64,000 nt of DNA, taken from positions 310,001 through 374,000 of the forward strand of contig NZ_FMXM01000003.1 of assembly GCF_900103325.1 (NCBI RefSeq), given 5' to 3'. Position 1 is the stretch's first letter. Each line of letters begins with the position of its first letter. The notes under the pieces were generated by a model that did no database searches, had not been told where the DNA came from, and saw nothing but the letters and a program-made list of their open reading frames with translations. Source of the stretch: Mesorhizobium qingshengii. Its GTDB lineage: Bacteria; Pseudomonadota; Alphaproteobacteria; Rhizobiales; Rhizobiaceae. This document shows positions 47,423 through 56,091 of this stretch, piece by piece. The translations under genes were made by a program, and so were the position numbers.

Positions 47423-48646
47423 TCAGCCCTTGCGATTGCGCGCGGCAAGCGTCCTCAGCCGCAGCGCGTTGAGGCGGATGAAGCCGGCGGCGTCCTTCTG
47501 GTCGTAGGCGCCCCGGTCGTCCTCGAAGGTGACCAGCGCATCGGAATAGAGCGTCTTCCTAGACTTGCGGCCGGTAACCATGACGTTGCCCTTGTAGAGC
47601 TTCAGCCGCACCGTGCCTTCGACGTCTTCCTGGCTCTTGTCGATCATCGCCTGCAGCATCAGGCGCTCCGGCGCGAACCAGAAGCCGTTGTAGATCAGCT
47701 CGGCATAGCGCGGCATGAACTCGTCCTTGAGGTGGGCGGCTCCGCGGTCGAGCGTGATCGATTCGATGGCGCGGTGGGCCGCGATCAGGATGGTGCCGCC
47801 GGGCGTCTCATACACGCCCCGCGATTTCATGCCGACGAAACGGTTCTCGACCAGATCGAGCCGGCCGATGCCATTGTCGCGGCCGAGATCGTTGAGCGCC
47901 GCCAGCATGGTTGCCGGCGACAGCTTCTTGCCGTTGAGCGCGATCGGATCGCCCTTGAGGAATTCGATCTCGATCTCGGTGACCTTGTCGGGCGCGTCCA
48001 TTGGCGAAACGGTGCGCTGATGGACGAATTCCGGCGGCTCGCTCCACGGATCCTCCAGCACTTTGCCCTCGGAGGACGAATGCAGCAGATTGGCGTCGAC
48101 CGAGAATGGCGCGTCGCCCTTCTTGTCCTTCGGCACCGGAATCTGGTGCTGCTCGGCGAAGTTGATCAGGTCGGTGCGCGACTTGAACGACCAGTCGCGC
48201 CACGGCGCGATGACCTTGATGTCGGGGTTCAGCGCATAGGCGGAAAGCTCGAAACGAACCTGGTCGTTGCCCTTGCCGGTGGCGCCATGGGCGATCGCGT
48301 CGGCGCCGGTTTCCCTGGCGATCTCGACCAGGTGCTTGGAGATGAGAGGCCGCGCGATCGAGGTGCCCAGCAGGTAGGTGCCTTCATAGACGGCATTGGC
48401 GCGGAACATCGGGAAGACGAAGTCGGACACGAATTCCTCGCGCACGTCGACGACGCGGATGTCCTTGATGCCCATCATCTCGGCCTTGCGGCGCGCCGGC
48501 TCAAGTTCGCCGCCCTGGCCAAGATCGGCGGTGAAGGTCACCACTTCGGCACCGAGTTCGGTCTGCAGCCATTTCAGGATGATGGATGTGTCGAGGCCGC
48601 CGGAATAGGCGAGCACGACCTTCTTGACGTCTTTTGCTTTTGACAT
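47423..48646 (-). CDS. argG: Argininosuccinate synthase
   Basis: A 407-residue cytosolic enzyme joining citrulline and aspartate with ATP to argininosuccinate, step 7 of arginine synthesis. It starts [73 protein letters not shown] with the PP-loop SGGLDTS (15-21), and shows [14 protein letters not shown] (citrulline/Asp site), [33 protein letters not shown], and a C-terminal [33 protein letters not shown]. Length is typical. ATG 48646; GAACCGCC precedes it, a poor ribosome-binding site. Terminator 47333-47358 follows it. It is monocistronic and divergent from the LysE-type exporter. Confidence 0.98.
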   Translation of the reverse strand: MSKAKDVKKVVLAYSGGLDTSIILKWLQTELGAEVVTFTADLGQGGELEPARRKAEMMGIKDIRVVDVREEFVSDFVFPMFRANAVYEGTYLLGTSIARPLISKHLVEIARETGADAIAHGATGKGNDQVRFELSAYALNPDIKVIAPWRDWSFKSRTDLINFAEQHQIPVPKDKKGDAPFSVDANLLHSSSEGKVLEDPWSEPPEFVHQRTVSPMDAPDKVTEIEIEFLKGDPIALNGKKLSPATMLAALNDLGRDNGIGRLDLVENRFVGMKSRGVYETPGGTILIAAHRAIESITLDRGAAHLKDEFMPRYAELIYNGFWFAPERLMLQAMIDKSQEDVEGTVRLKLYKGNVMVTGRKSRKTLYSDALVTFEDDRGAYDQKDAAGFIRLNALRLRTLAARNRKG

Positions 48647-48851
48647 TTGGCGGTTCCGCGACAGGAGTTCTCGGCGGGCGAGGTATCACGCCGTTTCCGG
48701 TCACCGCAAGAGACGAACGCCGCGGATCGTGGCGAGGCGGCGACCGGACAGGCGATTCAAGGGGGCTGGATCAGCGTTTCAATCACCCAGCCGCTGGCAA
48801 CCACAGGCCCTATCCTCTAAAGGCTGCGTGTCTTATCTCCCGGGGCCACCC

Positions 48852-49493
48852 ATGTCCTTCATTCCCGACACCACCACGCTGGTCCAGTTCGCCATCGCCA
48901 CCGTCATCCTGGCGATCACGCCGGGGCCGGACATGACCTTGTTCGTCTCGCGCACGCTGAGCCAAGGCCGCGCCACCGGCTTCGCCTCGATGGCCGGTGC
49001 CCTGTGCGGCACGCTGATCCACACCACGCTGGTGGTGGTCGGCGTCTCGGCGCTGATCGTTGCCTCGCCGATGGCCTTCTTCGTGCTGAAGATTTTTGGC
49101 GCCGGCTACCTGGTCTTCCTGGCCTGGCAGGCGATCACCAAGGGCTCGGCCTTTTCGCCGGAGAAGAAGACAGGCCCCCGGATTTCGCTGTTGCGCAGCT
49201 GGGTGGCGGGGCTTGGCGTCAATCTGCTCAATCCGAAGATTATCCTGTTCTTCATGACCTTCCTGCCGCAGTTCGTCTCCGCGCATGACCCGAACGCGCC
49301 GGGAAAGCTGTTTTTCCTCGGCTCGATGTTCATCGTGCTGTCGATCCCGGTGACCGTGCCGATGGTGCTGGCGGCGGAAAGATTCTCGGCGGCGATGAAG
49401 GCCAGCCCGCGCGTCACGCGGGTGGTCGACTATCTCTTCGCCGGGGTGTTCTCCGCCTTCGCGCTCAAGATCCTGACGGCGCAGGCGAAGTAG
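48852..49493 (+). CDS. LysE/RhtB family amino-acid exporter
   Basis: A 213-residue inner-membrane transporter with six TM helices. TLVQFAIATVILAITPGPDMTLFVSRTLSQGRATGFASMAGALCGTLIHTTLVVVGVSALIVASPMAFFVLKIFGAGYLVFLAWQAIT is characteristic, in particular the TPGPDMTLFVSR motif and the G-x-x-x-G-x-x-x-H helix. The family exports lysine, homoserine, threonine or related small molecules, which cannot be told apart here. ATG 48852 follows GGGGCCACCC; the frame to 48624 is open but contains the intergenic region after argG. Convergent with the small membrane gene at 49497, with stops 4 bases apart. Confidence 0.9.
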   Translation: MSFIPDTTTLVQFAIATVILAITPGPDMTLFVSRTLSQGRATGFASMAGALCGTLIHTTLVVVGVSALIVASPMAFFVLKIFGAGYLVFLAWQAITKGSAFSPEKKTGPRISLLRSWVAGLGVNLLNPKIILFFMTFLPQFVSAHDPNAPGKLFFLGSMFIVLSIPVTVPMVLAAERFSAAMKASPRVTRVVDYLFAGVFSAFALKILTAQAK

Positions 49494-49496
49494 GCT

Positions 49497-50009
49497 TTAT
49501 CGTCCTGTTTGACCGGGATCCTTCCCGAAAGCCGTTTTCCGCCTTTCGGGATCCTGGTCGGTTCCGTCCTGCCACCAGCTTCCTGCCCAGCGCCCGGCGC
49601 TGAGCCAGTAGAAGATGCCGCCGACCATGCCGCCCCCAATCACCGCCATGATGGCGCTGGTGTCCCTGACCGCGAAGGTGGCATCACCGGCATGGTCGAC
49701 CAGGCCGAGGAAAACCGCCGCAACCACCGCGCCGGCCAGCGCATAGAACAGCCAGTCGCGCCGGCCGAGGATCTCGGCAAGCAGGATGACGATCGCCGAC
49801 GGCATGAGGGCGAAATAGGCGACGAACAGGGCGATGAAGGGAATTGAAAAATAAAGGGAAGCCGTTGCCGTCGGTTGCGCGTGCTCCGGCGTGTAGCCGA
49901 GCGAGGCCAGGAACAGGATGTTGAGGAAGGCGCTCGCCGCCAGCGAGGCGACCGCATAGCCGAACAGGATGACGGCGAAACGGACGAGGTAAGCGACGAA
50001 ACGGCTCAT
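49497..50009 (-). CDS. Hypothetical membrane protein B of a tandem pair
   Basis: A 170-residue inner-membrane protein with four hydrophobic segments (RFAVILFGYAVASLAASAFLNILFL; YFSIPFIALFVAYFALMPSAIVILL; WLFYALAGAVVAAVFLGLV; AIMAVIGGGMVGGIFYWL) and a polar tail. It starts [21 protein letters not shown], very like its neighbour ([21 protein letters not shown]), and both end in G-x-x-YWLxAGR: the two are tandem paralogues. Overlaps the upstream gene by 4 bases (ATGA). They follow rlmN in the same overlapping chain. I do not recognise a named family. Function unknown. Confidence 0.7.
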   Translation of the reverse strand: MSRFVAYLVRFAVILFGYAVASLAASAFLNILFLASLGYTPEHAQPTATASLYFSIPFIALFVAYFALMPSAIVILLAEILGRRDWLFYALAGAVVAAVFLGLVDHAGDATFAVRDTSAIMAVIGGGMVGGIFYWLSAGRWAGSWWQDGTDQDPERRKTAFGKDPGQTGR

Positions 50010-50455
50010 CCCAAATCCCAGCGTGTGAGATGACCGGACTTACGCCCAGCCAGAAGCCAGTAGACCGAACCGGCAGCAATGCCGGCCGTGGCCAGGAAAC
50101 CGAGATAGCCCGGATTGAAAACAAAACTTCCGGCCGAGCGCGGGATGGAAACACCAAAAGCAGTGGAGGTGACCGCACCCGTGGCCGCAAAGTAGAACCA
50201 TCCTCGAAGCGCCAGCCGTTCGGCGACCAGGATTGCCGGGCCGACGATCAACAGCGCGCCTACCATCACGGTCAACACGGCGAGCGGGAACGAGCCCAGC
50301 CAGTCGAATGCAAAAATGATGGACCAGTTCCCGTCTTCGATACCTTCCAGAAGAGCGATCAGCAGCACGGGTACCAGGATCGAGGTCAGCACGGCGGCGA
50401 CATAACCGGCTGCTATGATGGCGAAGCGCTTCAGCCGGGCGACGAGGCGGCTCAC
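50006..50455 (-). CDS. Hypothetical membrane protein A of a tandem pair
   Basis: A 149-residue inner-membrane protein with four TM helices: [94 protein letters not shown]. It is paralogous to the next gene (same start and same YWLLAGR end). Its start codon overlaps the rlmN stop by 4 bases, and its own stop overlaps the next start by 4 bases, so rlmN-A-B are translationally coupled. The function is unknown. Position after rlmN is probably accidental from duplication of a single ancestral gene. Confidence 0.72.
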   Translation of the reverse strand: MSRLVARLKRFAIIAAGYVAAVLTSILVPVLLIALLEGIEDGNWSIIFAFDWLGSFPLAVLTVMVGALLIVGPAILVAERLALRGWFYFAATGAVTSTAFGVSIPRSAGSFVFNPGYLGFLATAGIAAGSVYWLLAGRKSGHLTRWDLG

Positions 50456-51687
50456 GCCTCGCCGTGCCCCGCGATCATCATGGCTTCCAGCGCCAGCCGG
50501 TCGACCTTGCGCATGCGCTCCGAGTCCGACTTGAGCTGGCCGCAGGCGGCGAGGATGTCGCGGCCGCGCGGCGTGCGGATCGGCGAGGCATAGCCGGCAT
50601 TGTTGATGTAGTCAGCGAACTTCTCGATCGTCTCCCAGTCCGAGCACTGGTAGTTGGTGCCCGGCCACGGGTTGAACGGGATCAGGTTGATCTTGGCCGG
50701 AATGCCCTTGAGCAGCTTGATCAGCCCCTTGGCGTCCTCGATGGAATCGTTGACGTCCTTCAGCATCACATATTCGAAGGTGATGCGCTTGGCGTTCGAC
50801 AGGCCGGGATAGGCGCGGCAGGCGGCGATCAGTTCCTTGAGCGGATACTTCTTGTTGATCGGCACAAGCAAGTCGCGCAAATCGTCATTGGTGGCGTGCA
50901 GCGAGATCGCCAGCATGACGCCGATCTCCTCGCCGGTGCGGAAAATCTCGGGCACGACGCCGGAGGTCGACAAGGTGATGCGGCGCTTCGACAGCGACAG
51001 GCCATCGCCGTCGGAGGCGATCAGCAGCGCCTTCTTCACAGCCTCGAAATTGTAGAGCGGTTCGCCCATGCCCATCATGACGATGTTGGAAACTTTTCTG
51101 CCCTCGGCCGGCACGATGGCGCCGTCCGGCGTGTCGCGGTCGGGGAAGTCGCCGAGCCGGTCGCGGGCGGTGAGCAACTGGGCGAGGATCTCCTCGGCCG
51201 TCAGATTGCGGACCAGCTTCTGCGTGCCGGTGTGGCAGAAGGAGCAGGTCAGCGTGCAGCCGACCTGCGAGGAGATGCAGAGCGTGCCACGGCCTTCCTC
51301 GGGAATATAGACGGTCTCGATCTCGACCGGGCGGCCGGCACCGCGCGGCGGGAAGCGGAACAGCCACTTTCGGGTGCCGTCCGAGGAAATCTGTTCCTCG
51401 ACGATCTCGGGCCTGGCGACGGTGAAATGCTTGTCCAGCTCGGCGCGCAGATCCTTGGAGATGTTGAACATGCCGGCGAAGTCGGAAACGCCGCGCACAT
51501 ACATCCAGTGCCAGAGCTGCTGGGCGCGCATCTTGGCCTGGCGTTCCGGCACGATGCCGGAAGCGACGAGAGCCTCGCCGAGTTCGGCGCGCGTCAGGCC
51601 GATCAGCGACGGCTTCTCGGGCTGTGCTGCGCGGGCGCGCAATGCGTCACGGGCGCCTTCGGCGGTAAGATCGAATGAAAGGGTCAT
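50452..51687 (-). CDS. rlmN: Dual-specificity 23S rRNA/tRNA (adenine-C2) methyltransferase RlmN
   Basis: A 411-residue radical SAM enzyme methylating C2 of A2503 in 23S rRNA and A37 in several tRNAs. The 4Fe-4S motif is CTLTCSFC (Cys144, Cys148, Cys151). Also visible are [53 protein letters not shown] (N-terminal accessory domain), [38 protein letters not shown], and the C-terminal [15 protein letters not shown], with the catalytic Cys. Length is standard for alphaproteobacteria. The first of three coupled minus-strand genes. Upstream lies a region with no other gene until ialB. Confidence 0.97.
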   Translation of the reverse strand: MTLSFDLTAEGARDALRARAAQPEKPSLIGLTRAELGEALVASGIVPERQAKMRAQQLWHWMYVRGVSDFAGMFNISKDLRAELDKHFTVARPEIVEEQISSDGTRKWLFRFPPRGAGRPVEIETVYIPEEGRGTLCISSQVGCTLTCSFCHTGTQKLVRNLTAEEILAQLLTARDRLGDFPDRDTPDGAIVPAEGRKVSNIVMMGMGEPLYNFEAVKKALLIASDGDGLSLSKRRITLSTSGVVPEIFRTGEEIGVMLAISLHATNDDLRDLLVPINKKYPLKELIAACRAYPGLSNAKRITFEYVMLKDVNDSIEDAKGLIKLLKGIPAKINLIPFNPWPGTNYQCSDWETIEKFADYINNAGYASPIRTPRGRDILAACGQLKSDSERMRKVDRLALEAMMIAGHGEA

Positions 51688-51832
51688 GGTTGCACTGATA
51701 TAAGCGGTTTGCGGCCGATTTCATCCATCGTGCCTGATATGAAGCGCGGCGCATAGCATAGGTTGAGGGCAGAGTCATGCCGGGTGCGGCAAAGCAGACC
51801 TCGCTGCCTTCTGCCGGCAGCCCCAAAAAAGC

Positions 51833-51859
51833 AAAAGGCCGGGCTATGCCGCCCGGCCT
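51833..51859 (-). terminator. Terminator of the IalB-like gene
   Basis: AGGCCGGGC, loop TATGCC, GCCCGGCCT: a 9-bp perfect stem with a minus-strand TTTT tail, 22 bases past the stop at 51881. Confidence 0.8.
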
Positions 51860-51880
51860 CTCCCTCAAACGATGATTTGC

Positions 51881-52384
51881 CTATTTGCACTTGGCGATCG
51901 AGGACAGCGCCGCCGAAATGCCCTTCAGCGAGAAGACGTAGGAGGTGGGGTTGCCGCGGCCCGACTTCGCCGTCACCTTCATGTCGGTGCCGGTCTTCAT
52001 CGCGGCGATCAGCACCGGCTCCTCGGCGGCGTTCTCGACCCAGGCCGACTTGCCGCGCGTGAACATCGAGAAGGACTTCTTGTCGATGGTGACGGTGGCC
52101 TTGGAGCCTTCCTGGAAGTTGTAGCCGGCAATGAATTGCGGCTCATAGGACACCTGCTGGCCGGGCCGCTGGCTGACGAAGAAGAACATGTCGCCATGGT
52201 CGAGCGTCGGCGGCTGCTTGTCGGTCGGCACGGTCAGGACATAGCAGACCTTGCCGCCCGATGCCTGGTAGCTGTAGGTGCCCCAGGCATTGTGCTGGCC
52301 GATCTTGGTCGCCGACTGCGCCAGTGCCGGCGCTGCCGCGGCCACCAGGACCAGGCTCGAAACTATAGCAATCAATCCGCGCAT
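51881..52384 (-). CDS. Invasion-associated locus B (IalB) family protein
   Basis: A 167-residue exported protein. The signal peptide is MRGLIAIVSSLVLVAAAAPALAQ. The mature protein has GQHNAWGTYSYQASGGKVCYVLTVPTDKQPP and FFFVSQRPGQQVSYEPQFIAGYNFQEGSKATVTIDKKSFSMFTRGKSAWVENAAEEPVLIAAMKTGTDMKVTAKSGRGNPTSYVFSLKGISAALSSIAKCK, with cysteines near the start and end, as in IalB. In Bartonella IalB aids erythrocyte invasion; in rhizobia the role is not defined and may be envelope-related. Start ATG 52384 (MRGLIAIVSS). It is divergent from the low-complexity gap that precedes YkvA and downstream of nothing. A strong terminator follows. Confidence 0.87.
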   Translation of the reverse strand: MRGLIAIVSSLVLVAAAAPALAQSATKIGQHNAWGTYSYQASGGKVCYVLTVPTDKQPPTLDHGDMFFFVSQRPGQQVSYEPQFIAGYNFQEGSKATVTIDKKSFSMFTRGKSAWVENAAEEPVLIAAMKTGTDMKVTAKSGRGNPTSYVFSLKGISAALSSIAKCK

Positions 52385-52661
52385 CGTTTTTCCCGTATTC
52401 CAAATGGTGCGGCGGCAGGCCGGCTTGGCGTCCTGCCCGTCGCTTCATTTTGATTTAATCTGGGTTACCAAACGGTGAACTTCCTTTGAGAAAAGGACCC
52501 TCACCCGAGGAAACCGCCGCCATTCCCGCGCCGCCGCCCTGTCAGCGGGTGGCGCGATGTCCCTTCGGCGACTTGGAGGCCACGAAAGCGGCAAGAGTTT
52601 GACTTTTTTCCCTGGCCGCTGGGCGCTGATGTCCAGAGGGCGCGGGCTGGCGTGGAGGCGC

Positions 52662-53024
52662 TCAGCCCTTGTCGGCGATGGCCTCCTTGGCGGCCTGCCG
52701 GTGCGCCGGCGTGATGTGGGCGCTGACGGCGGTGATGGCGGCGGTCAGCACGGCGATATCGTCGGTGAAGCCAAGCCCGAGCACGAAATCGGGAATGACG
52801 TCCACCGGCAGGACGAAATAGCCGAGCGCGGCCAGCAATATGCCCTTAGCGCGCAGCGGCGTGTTCTTGTCCATGGCGCAGTAATAGGCGGCGACGACCT
52901 CTTCCATGAACGGAATCTGCCGCGCGGCCTTCTTCGCCGTGCGCCAGAATTTCTCGCGCACCTCGCTCTCGTTGCCGAGCTTGTCGCCCAAGCCGAAGAA
53001 ATCAAAACCGGATTCTTGCGCCAT
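52662..53024 (-). CDS. YkvA family protein (DUF1232)
   Basis: A 120-residue small protein. The core is EKFWRTAKKAARQIPFMEEVVAAYYCAMDKNTPLRAKGILLAALGYFVLPVDVIPDFVLGLGFTDDIAVLTAAITAVSAHITPAHRQAAKEAI. The sequence ALGYFVLPVDVIPDFVLGLGFTDD is the DUF1232 signature, with DVIPD. It is a small membrane-associated protein; its function is unknown. ATG 53024 is preceded by AAGGACAGGTTG. It is the minus-strand gene after the pterin dehydratase gene (gap 137 bases) and may be in the same transcript. An upstream frame to 53171 is not supported. Confidence 0.85.
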   Translation of the reverse strand: MAQESGFDFFGLGDKLGNESEVREKFWRTAKKAARQIPFMEEVVAAYYCAMDKNTPLRAKGILLAALGYFVLPVDVIPDFVLGLGFTDDIAVLTAAITAVSAHITPAHRQAAKEAIADKG

Positions 53025-53160
53025 CAACCTGTCCTTGCGGGGGCTATGCGCGTTCTGGTGCATGCCCGCGGGGGAAGATGTGGTGAAAACCGAACCCCGC
53101 TGCAAGTGCCGGCGCCGATTTGAGGTCCGCCATTTAATTGCAGGCACGCCCAGAAGGCAT

Positions 53161-53457
53161 TCAGCCGCCAAAATAGCGGTTCATCTTCTTCGCCATCTCG
53201 ATATCGAGCACGCTCAGGCCGCCGACATCATGGGTGTTGAGCGTCACGTCGACCGTCTTGTAGACGTTCGACCACTCAGGATGATGGTCCATCTTTTCCG
53301 CGGCAAGCGCGACACGGGTCATGAAGGCAAAGGCCTCGGAGAAGTTCTTGAAGGTGAAGGTGCGGCTGATGGAGCCCGCGTCCTTTGCCAGTGCCCAGCC
53401 GTCGAGCCCGGTCAGCGCGGCTTCAGCGGCTTCCCTGCCCAGTTTCTCTCTCGCCAT
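53161..53457 (-). CDS. 4a-hydroxytetrahydrobiopterin dehydratase
   Basis: A 98-residue pterin-4a-carbinolamine dehydratase (PCD/DCoH) that recycles the oxidised pterin cofactor. The motif is [70 protein letters not shown] and the NTHDVGG histidine are the catalytic residues of the family; the fold is complete. It may support phenylalanine hydroxylase (absent in the window) or molybdopterin-type processes. ATG 53457 has GGGAAGCTGAC upstream; longer starts (53502) are possible. Divergent from the LMW phosphatase gene by 57 bases. Confidence 0.92.
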   Translation of the reverse strand: MAREKLGREAAEAALTGLDGWALAKDAGSISRTFTFKNFSEAFAFMTRVALAAEKMDHHPEWSNVYKTVDVTLNTHDVGGLSVLDIEMAKKMNRYFGG

Positions 53458-53514
53458 GTCAGCTTCCCGTGCTATTTCGACAGTCTCTGAAGTCGACACC
53501 ATAACGCCGGATCG

Positions 53515-54033
53515 ATGCGCGCGAAGCCCATAAATTCCATTCTGTTTGTCTGCCTCGGCAATATCTGCCGGTCGCCGCTGGCCGAAGGCGTGTTTCGCGC
53601 CGTCTGGGCGGAGCGCGGATGGAGCCAAGACATCCTGCTCGATTCAGCCGCCACCAGCGGCTGGGAGGTCGGCTCTGCCCCTGATCCACGCTCTATCGCG
53701 GTTGCGGTGCGTCACGGCATCGACATTTCCGGGCAGCGGGCGCGCAAGGTCACATCAGAGGATTTTCATCGCTTCGACCTGATTTTCGGCATGGACCGGG
53801 CGAATGTCCGAGACCTGAAGGCGCTGGCGCCGGCAGCCACGCGCGACCGCATCCATCTGTTCCTGGAATTCGCCCAGGGAACGGCGCGCGACGTGCCGGA
53901 TCCCTACTATGACGACGCGGAAGCGTTTGGGTCCGTCTATCGCATGATCCGCGATGCGTCGGAGGCGCTGGCTATGCGGCTGGAAGCGCGGGCGTCGGTG
54001 CCCGAGAGCGGCCAGGCCTCCTCGACGATATAG
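53515..54033 (+). CDS. Low-molecular-weight protein-tyrosine phosphatase
   Basis: A 172-residue cysteine phosphatase. The P-loop is [13 protein letters not shown] (Cys13, Arg19, Ser20). Then follow [60 protein letters not shown], and the general acid in [13 protein letters not shown]. It dephosphorylates tyrosine kinases or exopolysaccharide regulators in other bacteria. Start ATG 53515 ([20 protein letters not shown]). Its last about 30 codons overlap the convergent thpR gene by 97 bases, well after the conserved domain, so the two stops read through each other's tail. Confidence 0.93.
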   Translation: MRAKPINSILFVCLGNICRSPLAEGVFRAVWAERGWSQDILLDSAATSGWEVGSAPDPRSIAVAVRHGIDISGQRARKVTSEDFHRFDLIFGMDRANVRDLKALAPAATRDRIHLFLEFAQGTARDVPDPYYDDAEAFGSVYRMIRDASEALAMRLEARASVPESGQASSTI

Positions 54034-54533
54034 GGCCCGCCGCCGACCGAATCGCGCGACGACATCAAAACGAAGCGGCCGACGCGGAACGGCAGCGTCG
54101 AGAAATTGCCGCGCGCCGACAGGTACTGGGCGACGTCCAGAGGGGTCGAATTGCGCAGCCGGGCAAGGGTTACATGCGGCATGAACTTGCGCGGGTCGGC
54201 GGGGATGCCGAGCCGCTGGCAGATGCGCTCGATCTCGCCCTGAAGTGCCGCCAGATCAGGTGAGGCGGAAGCGCCCGCCCACACCGCGTGCGGTTTCTTC
54301 TGGCCGAAAGCACCGACACCGGACAGCGTCAGCGGGAAGGAGGGACGGTGAACGCGGTCGAGCGCGTTGGCGATCTCGTCGGCGACATGGCCCGGGACAT
54401 CGCCGATGAAGCGCAGCGTCAGATGGTAGTTCTCGACGTCGATCCAGCGGGCGCCTGGCAGGCCGCCCCGCAGCAGGGACAGCGAAAGAGCGGCGTCACG
54501 CGGTATTTCGAGGGCGGTGAAAAGACGCGGCAT
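53937..54533 (-). CDS. thpR: RNA 2',3'-cyclic phosphodiesterase (LigT-like)
   Basis: A 198-residue 2H phosphoesterase. Both catalytic HxT motifs are present: HLTL (His37, Thr39) and HVTL (His120, Thr122). Other family landmarks are MPRLFTALEIPRDAALSLSLL, ENYHLTLRFIGDVPGHVADEI and [20 protein letters not shown]. It opens 2',3'-cyclic phosphates to 2' ends; an in vitro ligase in E. coli. Start ATG 54533 has GGAAGGGAGGCTCTTC, a strong ribosome-binding site. Convergent with the LMW phosphatase gene, overlapping it by 97 bases. Neighbouring arylesterase gene at 54663 is on the same strand upstream. Confidence 0.9.
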   Translation of the reverse strand: MPRLFTALEIPRDAALSLSLLRGGLPGARWIDVENYHLTLRFIGDVPGHVADEIANALDRVHRPSFPLTLSGVGAFGQKKPHAVWAGASASPDLAALQGEIERICQRLGIPADPRKFMPHVTLARLRNSTPLDVAQYLSARGNFSTLPFRVGRFVLMSSRDSVGGGPYIVEEAWPLSGTDARASSRIASASDASRIMR

Positions 54534-54662
54534 GAAGAGCCTCCCTTCCTCGAATCGAACTGTCATCCGTAGCGAATCATCGATAGTCAAACGGAGCAAG
54601 AGGTTTGTTGGTCACAGTCCTTGTCAAAAAGCTTCCCCAACGGAAACAGGTCCCGTCCGGTC

Positions 54663-55307
54663 TCACGAACCTCCCGGCACCGCCGCGATGGCCTTTTCGA
54701 CGGTCGGCAGGATGCGTTCGACCATCTTGTCGACGCCCTGGGCGTTCGGATGCATTCCGTCCTCGAGCTGCAGGCCAGGCTGGCCGGCGACGCCGTCGAG
54801 AAAGAACGGGTAGAGCGAAACATCGTATTTCCCGGCAAGGTGCGGAAAGATGGCGTCGAAGGCGTTCTGATAGTCGGCACCGAGATTGGGCGAGGCGCGC
54901 ATGCCGGCCAAGAGCACGGCAATCTTGCGCTCCCTCAGCTTGCCCAGCATCTCGTCCAGGTTCTTTTGCGTGATGTCGGGCGAGACCCCGCGCAGCATGT
55001 CGTTGGCGCCGAGCTCGAGGATGACCAGCTGGGTGCCGTCCGGCATCGACCAGTCGAGCCGCGCCAGGCCACCGCTCGAAGTGTCGCCGGAGACGCCGGC
55101 ATTGGCGACGGCCACGTCATGGCCCTTGGCGCGAAGTGCTGCCTGCAGTTTGTCGGTAAAGCCCTCGTCCGGTCCGAGGCCAAAGCCCGCCATCAGGCTG
55201 TCACCGAAGCCGACGATCTTGAACGGCTCGGCACGCGCCGACGAAATGGCGCCGCAAATGGCGAGGAAAACGATAAAGCCTGCGGCAATACTGCGTTTGA
55301 AAGACAT
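54663..55307 (-). CDS. tesA: GDSL arylesterase / lysophospholipase TesA-like
   Basis: A 214-residue periplasmic SGNH hydrolase. The signal peptide is MSFKRSIAAGFIVFLAICGAISSARA. The catalytic blocks are GFGDSLMAG (Ser37), ANAGVSGDTSSGGL, VILELGANDMLRG and DGMHPNAQG (Asp and His). This is the TesA/ArylE pattern: thioesterase, lysophospholipase and arylesterase activities in E. coli. ATG 55307. It is divergent from the ABC pair (ybbA-ybbP type) exactly as in E. coli tesA / ybbA-ybbP. This conserved layout suggests a link to lipid or envelope export. Confidence 0.9.
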   Translation of the reverse strand: MSFKRSIAAGFIVFLAICGAISSARAEPFKIVGFGDSLMAGFGLGPDEGFTDKLQAALRAKGHDVAVANAGVSGDTSSGGLARLDWSMPDGTQLVILELGANDMLRGVSPDITQKNLDEMLGKLRERKIAVLLAGMRASPNLGADYQNAFDAIFPHLAGKYDVSLYPFFLDGVAGQPGLQLEDGMHPNAQGVDKMVERILPTVEKAIAAVPGGS

Positions 55308-55395
55308 GCGGCAGGCCCCATATGACCAAGGAATTCTTGCGGCGACGGTCTGCGACAAGCAGAGCCTTCATTCTCCCATATAGGACGCTTTCATT

Positions 55396-56091
55396 TTGAC
55401 AGAAGCCGTCATCGAGCTGAAAGACGTATCCCTGACGCTTGGCGAAGGGGCATCGTCTGTCCATGTGCTGAAAGGCGTCAGCCTTGAGGTGGCGCGCGGC
55501 GAGGCGACCGGCATCGTCGGTCCATCCGGCTCCGGCAAGTCGACCTTGCTGATGGTCTTGGCTGGCCTGGAAAGGGTCGATTCGGGTACGGTACGAATCG
55601 CCGGCGAGCTGCTCAACGGCAAAAGCGAGGATCGAATCGCTTCGTTTCGTGGCCGAAACATTGGCATCGTGTTCCAGTCGTTCCACCTCATTCCCAACAT
55701 GACAGCGCTCGAAAATGTCGCGGTGCCGCTGGAGCTGGCCGGCCATGCCGATCCGTTTTCGGTGGCGGCGCGCGAACTGGCGGCGGTAGGCCTGAGCGAC
55801 CGCGTCACGCATTATCCCGGCGAATTGTCGGGGGGCGAGCAGCAGCGCGTGGCGATCGCCCGGGCGCTGGCGCCGTCACCGCGTATCCTGATCGCCGACG
55901 AGCCGACCGGCAATCTCGACCAGGCAACGGGGCGGCAGGTCGCCGACCTTTTGTTCGCCAAGGCGGCCGAGCGTGGCATGACGCTGGTTCTGGTCACCCA
56001 TGACCCCGCACTCGCGGCGCGCTGCTCGCGCCAGGTTTCGATGCGCTCCGGCCGGATCGAGGCGCCAGTGCCCGTCAAGGTCACCGCCTGA
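55396..56091 (+). CDS. ybbA: ABC transporter ATP-binding protein YbbA
   Basis: A 231-residue ATPase of the MacB/LolD family. Walker A GPSGSGKST (42-50), Q-loop VFQSFHLIPNMTALENV, signature LSGGEQQRVAIARAL, Walker B ILIADEPTGNLD, H-loop VTHD. The motif NIGIVFQSFHLIPNMTALENV places it with LolD-type extractor ATPases. The start is TTG 55396 (the first in-frame start, MTEAVIEL), as no ATG is near. The permease gene begins at its last bases (56091). The tesA gene is divergent at 88 bases. It probably drives a mechanotransmission-type transporter for lipids or lipoproteins. Confidence 0.92.
   Translation: MTEAVIELKDVSLTLGEGASSVHVLKGVSLEVARGEATGIVGPSGSGKSTLLMVLAGLERVDSGTVRIAGELLNGKSEDRIASFRGRNIGIVFQSFHLIPNMTALENVAVPLELAGHADPFSVAARELAAVGLSDRVTHYPGELSGGEQQRVAIARALAPSPRILIADEPTGNLDQATGRQVADLLFAKAAERGMTLVLVTHDPALAARCSRQVSMRSGRIEAPVPVKVTA

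Noticed and set aside
47303..48643. Plus-strand open frame (446 codons) opposite argG
   Set aside because: Antisense of a well-conserved gene with a terminator at its own end.
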